Assembly: GCA_019279435.1 (NCBI GenBank)
Contig: JAAALK010001901.1
Span: 62,001 to 126,000 of the forward strand
Source: Zizania palustris
Lineage: Eukaryota; Streptophyta; Magnoliopsida; Poales; Poaceae
DNA length: 64,000 bases
Direction: 5' to 3'
Of the stretch, positions 42,833 through 54,498 are shown piece after piece (the first letter of the stretch is position 1; each line of letters begins with the position of its first letter). The translations under genes and the position numbers were made by a program. Under the pieces are notes generated by a model, which had not been told where the DNA came from, ran no database searches, and worked only from the letters and a program-made list of their open reading frames with translations.

Positions 42833-44976
42833 TGTTGGACCGGAAACGACGACCAGAGGGGGGGTGAATGGGAGCTTTTAAAATTTCAGACTAAAAATAG
42901 CCTTCTATTTTAATTCTGTCTTCTGCGAAATAGGCTTCGAACACACCCTTCGAAGTTCTGGTTCGGAGGTATTTCACAGCTTCGAACACATGCTTCGTAG
43001 GAGCAAAATTTTGAAGCCAAGAAGACTTTGCTCCACCCACAACCCCAAAAAATCAGCTCTGCTAAGTCAGTGCAGGCTCCGCACACAAGGTGCCTTCGAG
43101 CAGGCTTCGCACTTCACCCTTCGCAAGAGCCGACTTCCCTCTGAGGACTTCGATCAACTCTGCTAAGTCAGTGCAGGCTCCACACACAAGGTGCCTTCGA
43201 GCAAGCTTCACACTTCCCCTTCGCAAGAGCAGACTTCCCTCAGCAGACTTCGACCAAATACTCAGCAACAGCAACTGGTGTTGGGCTTCGTACTTAGAAG
43301 GTCTAAACGCACACTGAACACACTTCGTCGGGGACTTCGACAAGGGAAGAAAGTGTGCTTCAATTAAGCACAGAGACAGCGCTTCGCTAGTAATCAGAGA
43401 GGTCTAGCCTCCAGTTTACACAGAGCAAACAGACACTGAAAAACACACTTCACCCAGACAGACTTCTCACACACCTCTCCAGAACAACTCACAAGAAAAT
43501 GGTGCACAGAGAAATCAAAGCATGTAGAGAAGTATGCATACAAGTTCAAGCAGTAAATGAAAACAGAATCAAAGCTTCAATGCTTGAACAGGGAACACAA
43601 AATGAACTCACAGGAATAATACAAGAGTATGTGGTGGCTAGCACAGGAGTTCTACAATGGCTGCTCAAAGTGTTGATGTGACCTAGCCAGCCTCCAATAT
43701 TTATAGGAACTATTCAGCCCTGTGAATAGACTACTTTACCCCTGGGGTTTACATCGGTTTTGTCTCATCAGAACAGGGGGGTACAACTGGTAGTCTACTT
43801 TATTTGGACGCTTCTTTTGTCAGCTTTGCAGAGCGGACATCACCAGCTTTTGCAGTTTTGGACCCTTCTGAAGCCCCCCCTTCGCACGCGAGGGGTGTGG
43901 TAGCTTCGGTGAGAAGCCTTGAGCCTGACGTCCTTCGCTTCACCGAAGTCAGCCTTCGATACAGTGACGGTTTTGAGCCGAAGCCGTCAAAGCCCTTGGG
44001 CCTTCGCACCAACACCTTCGGAGTGGACCACCACGGCTTCGCAGCTTCTCCCAGCTCGAACTCCGTCAGTCCATGTACCGAAGCCATGCATGGCCGAAGT
44101 ACCTCAAGTCAGCCTCACTACGGAGCCAGCCTCATTCCGGAGCCAGCTTCGCTCCAAGCCAGCTTCGCTCTGAAGCCTGCGTCACTCGAAGCCCCACCTT
44201 CGGAGTACCACCCTTCGAAGTCCCTCCTTCGTCCAAGGCCTCTACATGAAGCATTCCATGAGCACTTCGTCGCAGTGTCTCTCCCCGAGCACACTCCTTG
44301 ATGAGCCTCACCCGGACCATGCCTTCGATGCACCTCGACTTCTGAGACCTTCGTCGGGTATACCTTCGAGTGTCTCCCTCCGGAGCACACTTCAAACACC
44401 TTGCCTCATTGCTGAGGACTTAGTCCACCATACTTCGTAGTCACTCCATTCGGAGTACCCTTCGAAGTGCCTCGCCTCCGAGGACTTCGTCTCGGGGTAC
44501 CTTCACCCGGAGTCACACTCCGTTCTTACTGCCTTCTCCTGGTGCACCTCGACCTGACGTCTGACCTCGACCCCCTCGCAGCCTTCGTGATGGAGCTCCC
44601 TGCTCCCCTGGCATCAAGCCTCCCGCTTGACCCAGGTTCACTTGCTACGAACCGTCCGTCGCCTCCAAAGTCACCTCCGCACCACAGACAAACAGACAAG
44701 TGTATCCAGTACCCCGGAGACCTCTCCGGGTAAGCAACCTCCGATACACACTCCGGTGTACTGCCAAAGTACCGAACCCTTCGGTACAACCCAGTCATCG
44801 TGTACTGTCGGACCCCTCCGACAAGCACACTCCGCTGCATCAGCTGCAGCAACCAGAGCCCACCGAACCCTTCGGTGAAACAGTCTTCGAACCCCTTCGG
44901 AGGGACCCCTTCAAATCAGAGGGTAAAATCTGTCAATCACTCATCACAAACTCCGAAACCAACCCTTGGTTTCTCA
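42833..44976 (-). mobile_element. SIRE-like solo LTR (about 2.1 kb) in element B
   Basis: Starts TGTTGGACCGGAAACGACGACCAG, closely related to the A LTR start (TGTAGGACCGAAAGTAGCG), with a G7 run and GTGAATGGGAG, but diverges afterwards. The interior has dense CTTCGAA/CTTCGGAG words (42930-43350 and 43860-44890), a TATTTATAGG box near 43699-43708 and two copies of a GCTAAGTCAGTGCAGGCTCC-bearing block about 105 bp apart (43061 and 43164). The right end is a proposal: TTTCTCA at 44976 with flank CATTC versus CATTA on the left. No copia gag or pol adjoins it. About 1.6 kb of B (protease and gag C-terminus by comparison with C) is missing at this point. Confidence 0.65.
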
Positions 44977-44981
44977 CATTC

Positions 44982-46565
44982 TACTCTTCTGAGGCGGGTT
45001 CGGCCTCACTGGAGGTCCTGGACGAGTGTTCGCCTTATCAGTCCTCTTATGTTTTTCATGAAACATTTCATATGTCACCTTCAGTTTCTTGCGCGTCCCA
45101 GCCGAAGATGACGCGTTGGTGTTCACTTTCCACACTCCTACCTCAAGGCTCTTTGGCACGAGTGTGTGTGTGAGAGAGAGGTTCTCCAATCATGACCACC
45201 TTCCCCTTGGATGACTCAGCCTAGTCAGGCCGAATCAGCACTTTCTTCATGTCGAGATCAATGGTGTTCCCGGGGAAGGGGACTTGGTCAAGCTTCATAT
45301 TAGGATTGGTATCCAACTTCAATTGTCCTTCTTCTATGGCCGATTGAACTTGTCGACGAAAAACATTGCAATTGTTAGTAGAATGAGAATGTGAATCATG
45401 CCACTTACAGTGAGCACGTTTCTTCAAGTCATCGGTAGTTGGAATGACGTGACCCTTTGGCAACCTGAGGTGTTTGTTTTTCAACAAAAAATCGAATATC
45501 TTGACACACTTGGTCACATCAAATGCATATTTGACTTCACTCGGCCGACTCTTAGCAGGAGACGGATGCAACTCAGAGCAGGTGACATGCTTGGACTTAC
45601 TAGACCAAGTACACTCTACAGTGTACATGTCGGTCGAGTCATCCTCGCTCTCTGATGATTCATCATCAGAGTGCTCCATGACGTGCACCTCGGCCTTAGG
45701 TTTGTTAAATGTCTTGGCAAACTTCTTACTCTTGGCTCGACTTTCCTAAACCAGAGCCTTTTGTAGGACTTGACTAACCTCGAGGAAATCCTGGTCATCT
45801 AGCTTATCATTAAGTTCAGAGTGTAAGCCATTAAAATCTAGGTCGGCCAAGTCTCTCTCACAAATGTTCAAGCTAAAACATCGGTTTCTAGTGTCCCTAA
45901 AGCGCCTAATGTACTCGGATACAATTTTTTATCCTTCTGTCTAACCGATGTCAAGTGTGAGAGCCTAAGTTCGGTTTCCCCAGTATAAAAGTAGTCGTGG
46001 AATTTTTGCTCTAACTGGGCCCAAGTCTACACAGAGTTCGGCGGTAATGCTGAAAACCAAGTGAACGTGGTGGCAGAAAGCAATAGGGAAAATAAACTAA
46101 GCTTTAGCGCATCCGACCACCTAGCTTCGCCACATTGTGCTAGGAATTGTCTTATGTTCTCTAGGGTGGTTTTACAACCTTCACTATCAAATTTAGTTAC
46201 TCGGGAACCCTAAAGCCACATGGGTATGGGATAGTGTTGAAGTGGTCGGGGTACGGATTGTGGTAAACCATCGCCCGATCCCTATGTGTGAAACTCGTAC
46301 ACTCTCTAAATAGCGCACAAATTCACTCTTCGATGTCATCTACGCCTCTTGCCTGCGCGTGTCTCTCATGCGAGGGCGCGACACGTGGTGGTATCTTGGC
46401 GTGTCGGCCGTGTGGCTCCTCCTCTCGTGTCGGCTCATGATAAAGGACGTGCTCGGGTCTATACGGGTGCACAGGAGCAAGAGGTGTGGGAAGCGCAAGA
46501 AAGGGTAGCGTAGGAGCGGGCGGAGGAGGCACATAATAGGTGGTAGGGGCGGTCTCACCGGCCAT
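44982..46565 (-). pseudogene. gag: Element B gag (partial, degenerate)
   Basis: Pieces in order along the minus strand: 46323-46565 (PPRVAPSHERHAQARGVDDI), the gag core 45900-46320 without a clean frame, 45221-45688 (KWHDSHSHSTNNCNVFRRQV and RLPKGHVIPTTDDLKKRA) and 44974-45189 (LVPKSLEVGVWKVNT...). The N-terminal 180 or so residues present in C are absent; B ends at 46565. Confidence 0.78.
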
Positions 46566-48454
46566 AGGGCCGATATTCCGTTAGGTGGGGGATAAACAAC
46601 GATTTGTGGAGAACTCGACGTTGATGATCCGGCTTCTGATCCACGAGATCAGCCCTTGCAATCGGTACACCACTACTCCGCTGGTTATAATCCTTGCCTG
46701 TGAATCGAAGAACACAAGCAAGAATGCGGAAAACAAAATCGAACTGAAATTCTATTGGAATCTGGAAATTAGGGTTCACTTACAAATCCAGCGAAGCGGC
46801 GTCTATCAAAGCAACATGTAAAAGAAACATGTAAACTAAACCCAAAAACCCTATATTATTGTAGAAACACCTTAAATATTAGTTTTGGACACACCCCTAA
46901 TGGGCTCAACTGAATACACAGCCCAAAGGCCCAACAACGCAGAAAACATCATGCTGACAGATTCTGGATGCCATCTTGTTTTGACAATTCCCGTCCATCC
47001 GTATGGAATTATGAGATGATATTGGTGGAATTGGAAAGTTTCTGAAGTTATCTTTTCGTGCCTATGTATAACATCGAAAATGGAGTTCGTATGTGTCCTA
47101 GGCAATGATTTTGGTGCACGCTGCTCCTGGAATCTGAGTTGGACATGAACTGTAGTTGGATTGGACTCCCGACTTCGCTTGGATGTCCTTGTTGGTTCTT
47201 CTCCAAATCTTTTCTTATCTCCACATTATTCTTCATCATATCCATGCTTCCTAACAATAATATTATCTTTAAGTAGCAATTTATTCTCAAGATAATATAA
47301 CGAGGTACTTAGAAATGAGTTCACCTGAAGATTTAATTGTCGAGCTCGAACTCGACTAATTTACTCTTGATATTTGTTTATGATTGTATTATTGTTAGGT
47401 ATGTCCTTATCATTCTCCCCTACTTTATTTGCATTTGTCCTCCACTCAACGTATGTTGATCCCCAATCAACCTCCATGATAATACATGAGTACCATATGC
47501 ATGCATGTTTTGTTTTGATCCAAGAAAGTATTTTTGAAATTGACAATGAACACATCTCATGGTGTAGCATCCAATGTTCAAATATATGAAAAGTAAATCT
47601 AACATAGAAAGGATTCACCTTAGCTTATTTGCTCACAATCATGGTCATGTCCTAATTGGTTGTGTTCTCATCATTCTCCCTCTCTTGAAACAAAGTCGTC
47701 CTCGACTCATACTCATATTTTGTTCTCATGGTTGGTTTCAATTCTAAAACGTTAAATGTGGAACTATCTCAAAACTCGGGAGGCCAGTCAAGTTTATAGT
47801 CATGTAACTCAACAGAAGATAAAAACTTGAGAGGCATATCATGTTTATAGTCATGTAGCTCAATATGAGATAAGTGCTTACTGATAACAAGAGGCAAAAT
47901 ATAATCTATATTTGTAAGAGAATAAGAGACAGTTTCACAAATCATAGAATAGCACACATCTTGACTATGAATTTTAGTTTGATCAGTTTATGTGCAAGGA
48001 TAGAATAATCTTTTAATTTGATTTCATTCTAAATTTCAGATATAATATCAAGTTGTTTGCTCTCATTATCAACCATCTTGATATCATATTTAAATATTTC
48101 ACAAGGTTGTCTGCTCTCATTAGTTGCCGTCTCGATATCATCTTTAACAATTTCATCAGAAGTTGAATGTAACAAAATAGATTTCACATCCTCATGCACA
48201 ATGGTATAGTTATTAGTCCTATCATGGTGAAGTGCATCATTATCAAATTGCAAAGGGTGTTCTAAGATTTCAACTGATGGAGCAACCTCAACGGGTCATG
48301 CTCTCTATGTTGTTTGTTTAACTCTATATTGTTTAGGAACTAGATATAAGTTAAATTTATGCTCTATGGTCATCTCCCAATCTAGGTATTCTTCAGCATC
48401 ATATTCACCATAAAAAGATGGGATAGTAAACTTACTTTGATAGAAGAAACATTG
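46566..48454 (-). mobile_element. Element F: fragment of a minus-strand, pol-deleted gypsy element
   Basis: AT-rich and unlike its neighbours. On the minus strand, 48305-48454 encodes a gag segment (FTIPSFYGEYDAEEYLDWEM). 48029-48253 is an acidic ORF. Near 47680-47710 the reading SRTTLFQERENDEN resembles the C-terminus of many plant gypsy polyproteins. Since gag and this C-terminal signature are only about 600 bp apart, pol is deleted. The part left of 47600 would be 3' UTR and LTR; I cannot define LTR ends. It is cut at 48455 by E2 and resumes at 55446. Confidence 0.55.
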
Positions 48455-49399
48455 TGTTGGGGGAATAGTTTTCCCTTGAACAGGGGCCAAATGACGTCAG
48501 CCTCTTACAGCCTTCGGCCCGGAGCCCAACACTGGTGAAGCCTGTATTTTCCCAAAGGAGATGTTTCCAGGTCCCAGGGTACCCGTCGAAGCCCTCTGGA
48601 GCAAAGCCCCTCGGAGCCCTCCGGAGCGAAGCCCTCAAGATTGCCAAAAGTTCTCAGGCTAACTTCGAAGCCAGCCTCCGGACCTTGTTCGGAGTTAGCC
48701 TTCGAGCCTTGCTCGGAGTTAGCCTTCGGGCTCTGTTTGGAGTTGGCCTTCGAGCCCCCCTTCAGAGCTCCTCAGAGCTAGTCTCCGGACCCTGTCCGGC
48801 CAGTTCAAAGCCAAGTATCCAAGAGCCCAGTTCGGAGCTCAGTTCGGAGTATGCTTCGAAGCCCCCTTCAGAGTGTACTTCGAAGACTCCTTCGCAGCCT
48901 CCGCCAGAAGAGCTCCGGCCCCTACTCTAAACCCAGGAAATATCTATGCCTCACTACAGTGTAGAGGCCATACCGGGGGCCCCTCCGCCCCTGGTATGTC
49001 GTTTAGCTGGTCAAAGTGTGATGTTGTCTGACACGTCTGTAAAGCTGTAAAGCACTTTGTACAGTAGCTAGCTCCTTTTTCCCTTTTTACCCCTATGAGC
49101 CTAGGGCTTATAGAGGGCATTTTGGTCTTTTCCTTAAGGCCTGCGTGCCTATAAAAGCAGGGCCAAGCCCTTGTAACAGGGTACCTTCTCCAGGGCCATG
49201 AGACCCTGGAGCTTACTACTCCATACCGAGGCATACCATGCCAAATCCACCACCAACTGGATGTAAGGCTATTATCCCTACGGGAGGCCCGAACCAGTAT
49301 AAATCTTTTCTCCTTCTGAGAGAACCCTTCGAGGTTCATTTTACACTCCGTATACACACGTACTAAACCTGTGCTGTAGCTAACAAAATTGCTACAACA
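48455..49399 (+). repeat. Element E2 5' LTR
   Basis: GCCTATAAAAGCAGGGCC near 49148-49165 is the TATA box. The U3 part (48590-48930) consists largely of TTCGGAGTTAGCCTTCGAG-like words. Ends GCTACAACA. Confidence 0.9.
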
Positions 49400-49400
49400 A

Positions 49401-49418
49401 TGGCGCCATCCGTGGGGA
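49401..49418 (+). other. Element E2 primer-binding site
   Basis: TGGCGCCATCCGTGGGGA, one base after the LTR; identical to the site of element G at 56057-56074. Confidence 0.85.
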
Positions 49419-50638
49419 ACCTAGTTCTAAAAGCTAAGTTCTCTGCCACTGTCTGCAACTCGAAGTACGCTTGAGGGGGGAGCTTCGAAGATTCTTTTGC
49501 TTCGCGCACCCTTCAGCAAGGGGCTTCGGGTGCAGTTCGAAGGTCATCTTCGCATTCCTCCATCCTTCGCGTTTCGGAGCTCACTCTCCGGCAAGGGGCT
49601 CCGCTTCACGTTTAGAAGGCTATCAAAGCCCCAGGGGCTACGAGGTATGTACAGTCCGAAGTACTACTTCGATGTACCAATCTGCAATTACATTGATATA
49701 AATTCGAAGCCATGCTTCGCCTTAAAGCCGAAGCCCTACTTCACCTTTAAATGCAAATTTTTGCTCCATCTTATTGAAAAAACCGAAGCCATGCTTCGCC
49801 TTATCAAAAACACGAAGCTTTGATTCGCCCTATTGAAAACTCGAAGCCTTGCTTCGCTTTACAAAATCTGGAGTACCCCTACAAAGGCTACACAGTGCCT
49901 CCGGGCCCGTAGCAGTGGGCTAGAAGGACTCCGGTCCACCGGCCCGATGCGTCCAAGGACTCCAGGTCATCGACCTGATGCATCTGGGATACGAAGGCCA
50001 CCGGCTTAACGTATCCCAGAATACTGAGATCCGTTCTCAGTATTCAGAGTCGAAGGTGGCTCAACTATCACAGGTTCGGTGAATCCACACCAAATATCCT
50101 TTTCACTACAGCACCAAGTTCAAGAAGCCTTGCTTCGCCATCTAAACACGCACTGAGGCCTCACTTCGTGTGACATGATCTAATCTATAAATTAAACATC
50201 TCGAAGGCATGCTTCGCCTAAAATCTAAGTGTGTTTCGGAGCTTCGCTCGCGCACAGCACCAAAATCCTAGCATGTTGAAGCATGCTTCGCTTAATTTGG
50301 CTACGCTGAAGCCTTGCTTCGCTCCAAATTAACGCGTTCAAAGCCCAAAGTAGGCCAAAGCTCGATGTGTTATAAGCATCCGAAGTCGCCAAAAGGTGCA
50401 CCCCTTCGCATTTTTATTTACCCGCACCAGCAACGGCTAAGTCCCTAGCTGCCACGAGCAAGGGGGGAAACATGTATGCGAAGCATGCGAATTTAATACG
50501 CAGTACGAGCATGACAAGCTAAAACGTTCGAAGTCATCAAACAATGCGAAGCATGCAAACGAAGTATGCAAATACAATAAACTCCATTCATTGAATAATA
50601 ATTGAGAAGTATGTTACAAATATGCTTCGAAAACAAAA
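49419..50638 (+). other. Element E2 leader, non-coding
   Basis: No credible gene. The start (to about 49446) matches G's leader almost exactly. 49690-49870 has repeated CGAAGCCnTGCTTCGCC hairpin units related to the 24-bp array of E. 50020-50360 has further GAAGC/GCTTC pairs. Confidence 0.7.
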
Positions 50639-51986
50639 CTACGAGTAGTCTATATCTAAGCCTAAGAAAAATCGAGTGTGAGGCCCCAACCCTCGCTTGC
50701 CTTTCTTTCGGCCAGGGCCCCCTCGGCTGGACGAAGCCTCGTCGGAGCCTGCTCTCCCACGTCCGGCTCGTCCAGGCTCCGAAGCCCGCAGACCTCGTCT
50801 TCCACTTTGCAGGTCGCTCCAAGTTTGCGAGGCAGGCGGTGTCGTGTTGAAGGCAGAAAAATCTAAGGCTTCATCCTCTGCCAAGGCTGTTCACGGAGGC
50901 AAAGGTGAGGAACTCCGAAGGGACTCTGTCTTAATGATGGCCAGCAGATCCTGAACTACTTTGGGGATGGCTTCGCCGTTAGACCCCCTCGGGAGTTTAA
51001 ACCGAGGGGAGCCTTCGTACCTAGCTACCTCAAGGACTGCCCACAACTGGCGAAGTTCTTCAGAGTCCTTAAGCACTTCGAAGTCAACATTCGGAGGCTG
51101 AGCCTGGGCAGATATAAAGAACCCCTGCATTCATATTAATAAGCTGATAAGTTTTTACAAAGCCTACAGCTAAGAATTACAAGGAGCCTAAGGAGATCTA
51201 CACCTTCGGAGGCGGAGGCGTCGATGTCGACGGCTGGTTGGGCGAAGCAAGTGCTTTGGCTTGGCGAAGGTGGAGGACCTTCTGAAGGTCGAGGACTGCT
51301 TCGCAGCCTTATTCCTTCCAAGGCTCCTGAAGTCATTGCCAAGCTCCGCGGACGCCAGCCGGAGGCATCACCAAGTGTTGGCCTCCGAAGGGCACCGGAG
51401 TCGCGGAGGTTGCTGCTTCGAGGTGGTTGCACCCCGCGTCATGAAGCATTTGCAACACTCCATGGCTCGCCACTCGGCCGGCCATCAAGGTGAAGCCCTT
51501 CAGAGACTGCTCCGCCGTTGTAGCCACCACCTTCAAGAACGCGGTGCGGTCCCCAATCGGATCCTGGTCGCCGAAGTCCGGAGCCCGGCATTCGGTCCCT
51601 ATCTGTTGAAGGAGTTCGATCAGGCTCTGGGTGGCTTCGCCGAGGTTGTCAACGACGAAGTTCTCAAGTGACTGAGCCCCTTGGCGGAGTTTGGAGTTCT
51701 CCTTCACCTACCGGGCTTCGGCGTCCTTCGTAGCTTTGAGCTCCGCGCGGAGCCTATCCATCTCCGAGGCCAAGGCTTCCTTAGCCTTGCCAGCCTCGGC
51801 CTTCGTCGCCTCTGCCTCAGCCCTCGCCATCTCGGCCTCGCCCCTCGCCGCATCGGCTGAAGCTTTGGCCCGCCTTTGCTTCTCGGCTTCCACCGAGACT
51901 TCGCGTCGGAGGGCCTCCTTCTCCTCTGCCAGGCGCGTCATCCGCCTGTCCGCAGAAGTCAAAGCTGCTGCATTTAGTGCGAAGGT

Positions 51987-52063
51987 CTGGAAGAATTCAA
52001 GAAATCATAAGTGTTGATCGAAGACTAAAGTATAGCTCGAAGGCTGTGTAGGACTTCGCTCAC
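51987..52063 (-). other. Intron in the antisense gene of E2 (77 bp)
   Basis: Donor CAG|GTGAGC, acceptor TTCTTCCAG|ACC on the minus strand. Same length and phase as 23725-23801 in E. Confidence 0.75.
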
Positions 52064-52488
52064 CTGCATAAGGGCTTCATTCGCGTTGATAAAGAGTTCC
52101 ATGGGGTTCGAGCGGCTGAGTTGAGCCACCAAGGCCCTTGCCTCCGCAGCTGCACAGCCCTCGCGGAAGCCGTTAATGGCCGGCTCCATCACGGCCCCCT
52201 TCGGTTGAAGAGGCCGGACAATCTCCTCCGCCGCAACCGCCTGCGCAGGCTTCGGCATGGCCGGGCTTATCTCCACCACCTCGACGTCCTCGTCGCTTTG
52301 AGGGTCCCCTTGGCCGCGGCCGCTGCCTCCGTCTTCTTCAGGCGAGGAGCTGTCGGACTCTGAGCTGCTGCCACTGTTGCCGCTGCTGCTGCTGCCGGAG
52401 GCCTCTACTGGCTTTGCCGTGGTGGACCTCGCACCGGCGTCGGCCTCTACAGGCTTCGCCTCGGTGGGCCTCGCACCGGCATCCTCCT

Positions 52489-52547
52489 CTGCAAAAAGTC
52501 TAAGTCAAAATCCGTGTATTGAAGAGAAGTATGTTTGAGGTGTTTAC
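52489..52547 (-). other. Intron in the antisense gene of E2 (59 bp)
   Basis: Donor GATGAAG|GTAAAC, acceptor TTTTTGCAG|AGGAGG. Aligned with 23261-23317 in E. Confidence 0.7.
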
Positions 52548-54198
52548 CTTCATCAGAGATTTCTTCGAAGGCGGAGGGGTCAATGTGTGCCCCCCCAATC
52601 CTTTTGATGCGAAGCTGACGCGTCGACCTCCGCGCCCGAAGTCGTTGCCATCAAAACCTTCGCTACCTTCTCAGTAGCTCGAGCAGGCGCGTCGGCCTTC
52701 GCGCTCGAAGTCGTCACCGTCGAGGCCTTCGCTACCTTCTTGGTAGACAGAGCACTTGTGGGCTCTGCCGATTTTGGAGGGTCCAAGGCCGCTGCCTCCT
52801 CCGGAGTAGAGGCCTCGGTCGCGGGGACCTCCGGCCGAGCCCTCGAGGTTTCAGGCTCATCGTCATCCCCTCTCTTCCTCTTGGCGCCGGTCGTCGAAGC
52901 CGCGAGCTGGGAGAAGTCCGGCAGGGCTGGGACCTCTTCGTAGCTGAGCAGGGTCCACACCCTGTTCCAGTGCTCCCATGACCCCACCGAAGCAAGCCGC
53001 TGGGCTTGCTCCTCCGGTGTCGGAGCCCCAACAACACACTCCACTGCCGCGATGGCCTCCTCCGAAGTCCTCACTTCGAGATGGGCTTCACAAAAGTTCA
53101 AGTCAGAGTGAAGTTTTTGCGAAGTATGAAAGTGGAAAGATTTCGAAGTCATACAGAGGCATTCGAAGGCCAACTCGTTTAGGACCCCTTGGCCCGAAGC
53201 TTGGAAGAGCCCCTCCGGCCAAGAGCGCGCAAGGGGGCTGAGCCGGAGGGTGATGAACTCCTCTGTGAGGTCCCTCATGTTCATCTTCGCAGCAACCTTC
53301 TGAAGGAGTGAGATCCTCGAGCAAGGGGTGTGCGGGCTGCTCTTCACCACCCCTTCACGCCGATATGAGATAAGGGCATTAGTACTCCGAAGGGGAGAGT
53401 TCGTGCCGATGGAGGCATAGAACCACTCTTGATCCCAATTCGAGTACCATTTGCTGTTGACAGCCCTCGCCGGGAAGGCGTCTTGGAACTCCCTCTGAAG
53501 CTAGAAGTTTGCGCTGCCGAAGGCCAAAGCCCTCTTGACACGGTCCGTGCCCTCCCTCGGCTTCAGTTGGCAGTTGGCGTCGTGAAGGGCAACGAAGACA
53601 TCTGCGCGACCCTCGCAACCTTCGGCCCTCATGGCCCATTCGAAGACAGCAAGCCTCGCCACGGCGTTGGGCGAAAGCTGAGGAAGCTCGAGGTTGTAGG
53701 CCTTGAGGACTTCGCTCGGCATCCCCACTGCTGGCAGCCCGAGGCCGGCTTCGAAGAAGGCTTCGAACACTACCACTTCGTCGGCCTAAGGCCTCGGTAT
53801 GGCCTCCGACTTATCCGGGACTCTGAGTTGGATCTTCACTGCAATCCTCCCTTCGCAGGCCCTCTGGACAGATTCCTCTGTGGAGATTGAGGCCCTCATC
53901 TCCAGCGTTTGCTCAAATTTGTCAGATGGCGTCCGAAGGTCCCTCGGCCCCAGCCGCCTCGGTGCACGCTTCGCTGCCGCAGCCGCCGCCGCCTGCAGTT
54001 GGGCGGAGCTTGAGCTCGGGCCCAAGGCCAAAGCCTTCGAAGCTGCCTTCTTCGGCATTTTTGTGGGACTTCGGCGTGAGGGGCTAAATCTAGAGAGGGG
54101 TGCTTCGCGTGAAGACAGGGAGGAAAAGAGAGTGAAGGATGTAAGGCGCTGAGAAGAAAGCAAATGAGAGCGTGCCAAAGCCGCATGCGGTAAACCCC

Positions 54199-54206
54199 TA
54201 TTTATA
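54199..54206 (-). promoter_or_regulatory. TATA box of the antisense gene in E2
   Basis: TATTTATA on the plus strand is TATAAATA on the gene strand, 148 bp upstream of the ATG at 54058, exactly as in E. Confidence 0.7.
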
Positions 54207-54486
54207 GGCAGTAAGAATTCCGACGGTCCGTGGGCCGAACCCACTGGCAGGTGGGCCTCCAGCGAAGGCGAAGCGGCCCAGCGCGGGGTAACGGTCAATT
54301 TTCTAGCTGTTGCGGAGCCAGTTGATCTCCCTGAGGTCATTCTGACAGCTCACGCGGGCAGTTATTACCTGCGATTTTCGAAGTCACCTTCGGTCCAAGC
54401 TCCGAAGGCATGTTTTCTCTGAAGTTGTAATTTTTGGATCATTTGTCAAAAGGGCGCGCACACCCCTTCGTCCCGAAGGCCTGCAC

Positions 54487-54498
54487 GCGAGGGGCTAC
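54487..54498 (+). other. Element E2 polypurine tract
   Basis: GCGAGGGGCTAC directly before the 3' LTR, matching E. Confidence 0.8.

Larger units (their letters stand above)
199..46565 (-). mobile_element. Element B: minus-strand Ty3/gypsy (Tat-like), outer host of the nest
   Basis: Pieces of one minus-strand gypsy element occur in the expected order: 3' LTR (about 199-1498), end of pol (1499-1782 and 13130-13424), integrase (39586-40446), RNase H (40434-41531), RT (41465-42832) and gag (44982-46565). It is interrupted by copia element A at 1783, by the C/D/E/CACTA nest at 13425, and by a SIRE-like LTR at 42833. Reading frames are heavily broken. The N-terminal part of gag, the primer site and the 5' LTR are absent at the right end, where unrelated F sequence starts at 46566. 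They may lie beyond F outside the window or have been deleted. It belongs to the same family as element C, which served as the template for assigning its parts. Confidence 0.75.
50639..54058 (-). pseudogene. Antisense spliced gene of element E2 (PF04195-like)
   Basis: Start MPKKAASKALALG at 54058. 53786-54058 continues through KFEQTLEMRASISTEESV to a stop near 53783. 53501-53776 has the PF04195-like core (FEAFFEAGLGLPAVGM, YNLELPQLSPNA) ending GSANF-stop, the same stop codon as in E. 52580-53350 is one long ORF across RSWPEGLFQASGQ, TPEEQAQRLASVGSWEHW and KRKRGDDDEPETS. Introns lie at 52489-52547 and 51987-52063 with the same splice signals as in E. The C-terminal exon has the Ala/Glu coiled coil (DRRMTRLAEEKEALRREV), then SLIELLQQIGTECRAPDFGD, and ends LGLDIDYS at 50639. 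The gene runs opposite to the retroelement. Its function is unknown. The copy is broken by a few stops but keeps its full domain order without insertions. Confidence 0.78.

Noticed and set aside
44526..45173. Plus ORFs (103-157 aa) near the SIRE-like LTR right end
   Set aside because: Pro/Ser/Thr-rich readings of the CTTCGG-rich LTR; they cross the LTR/gag boundary and have no counterpart in the A LTR.
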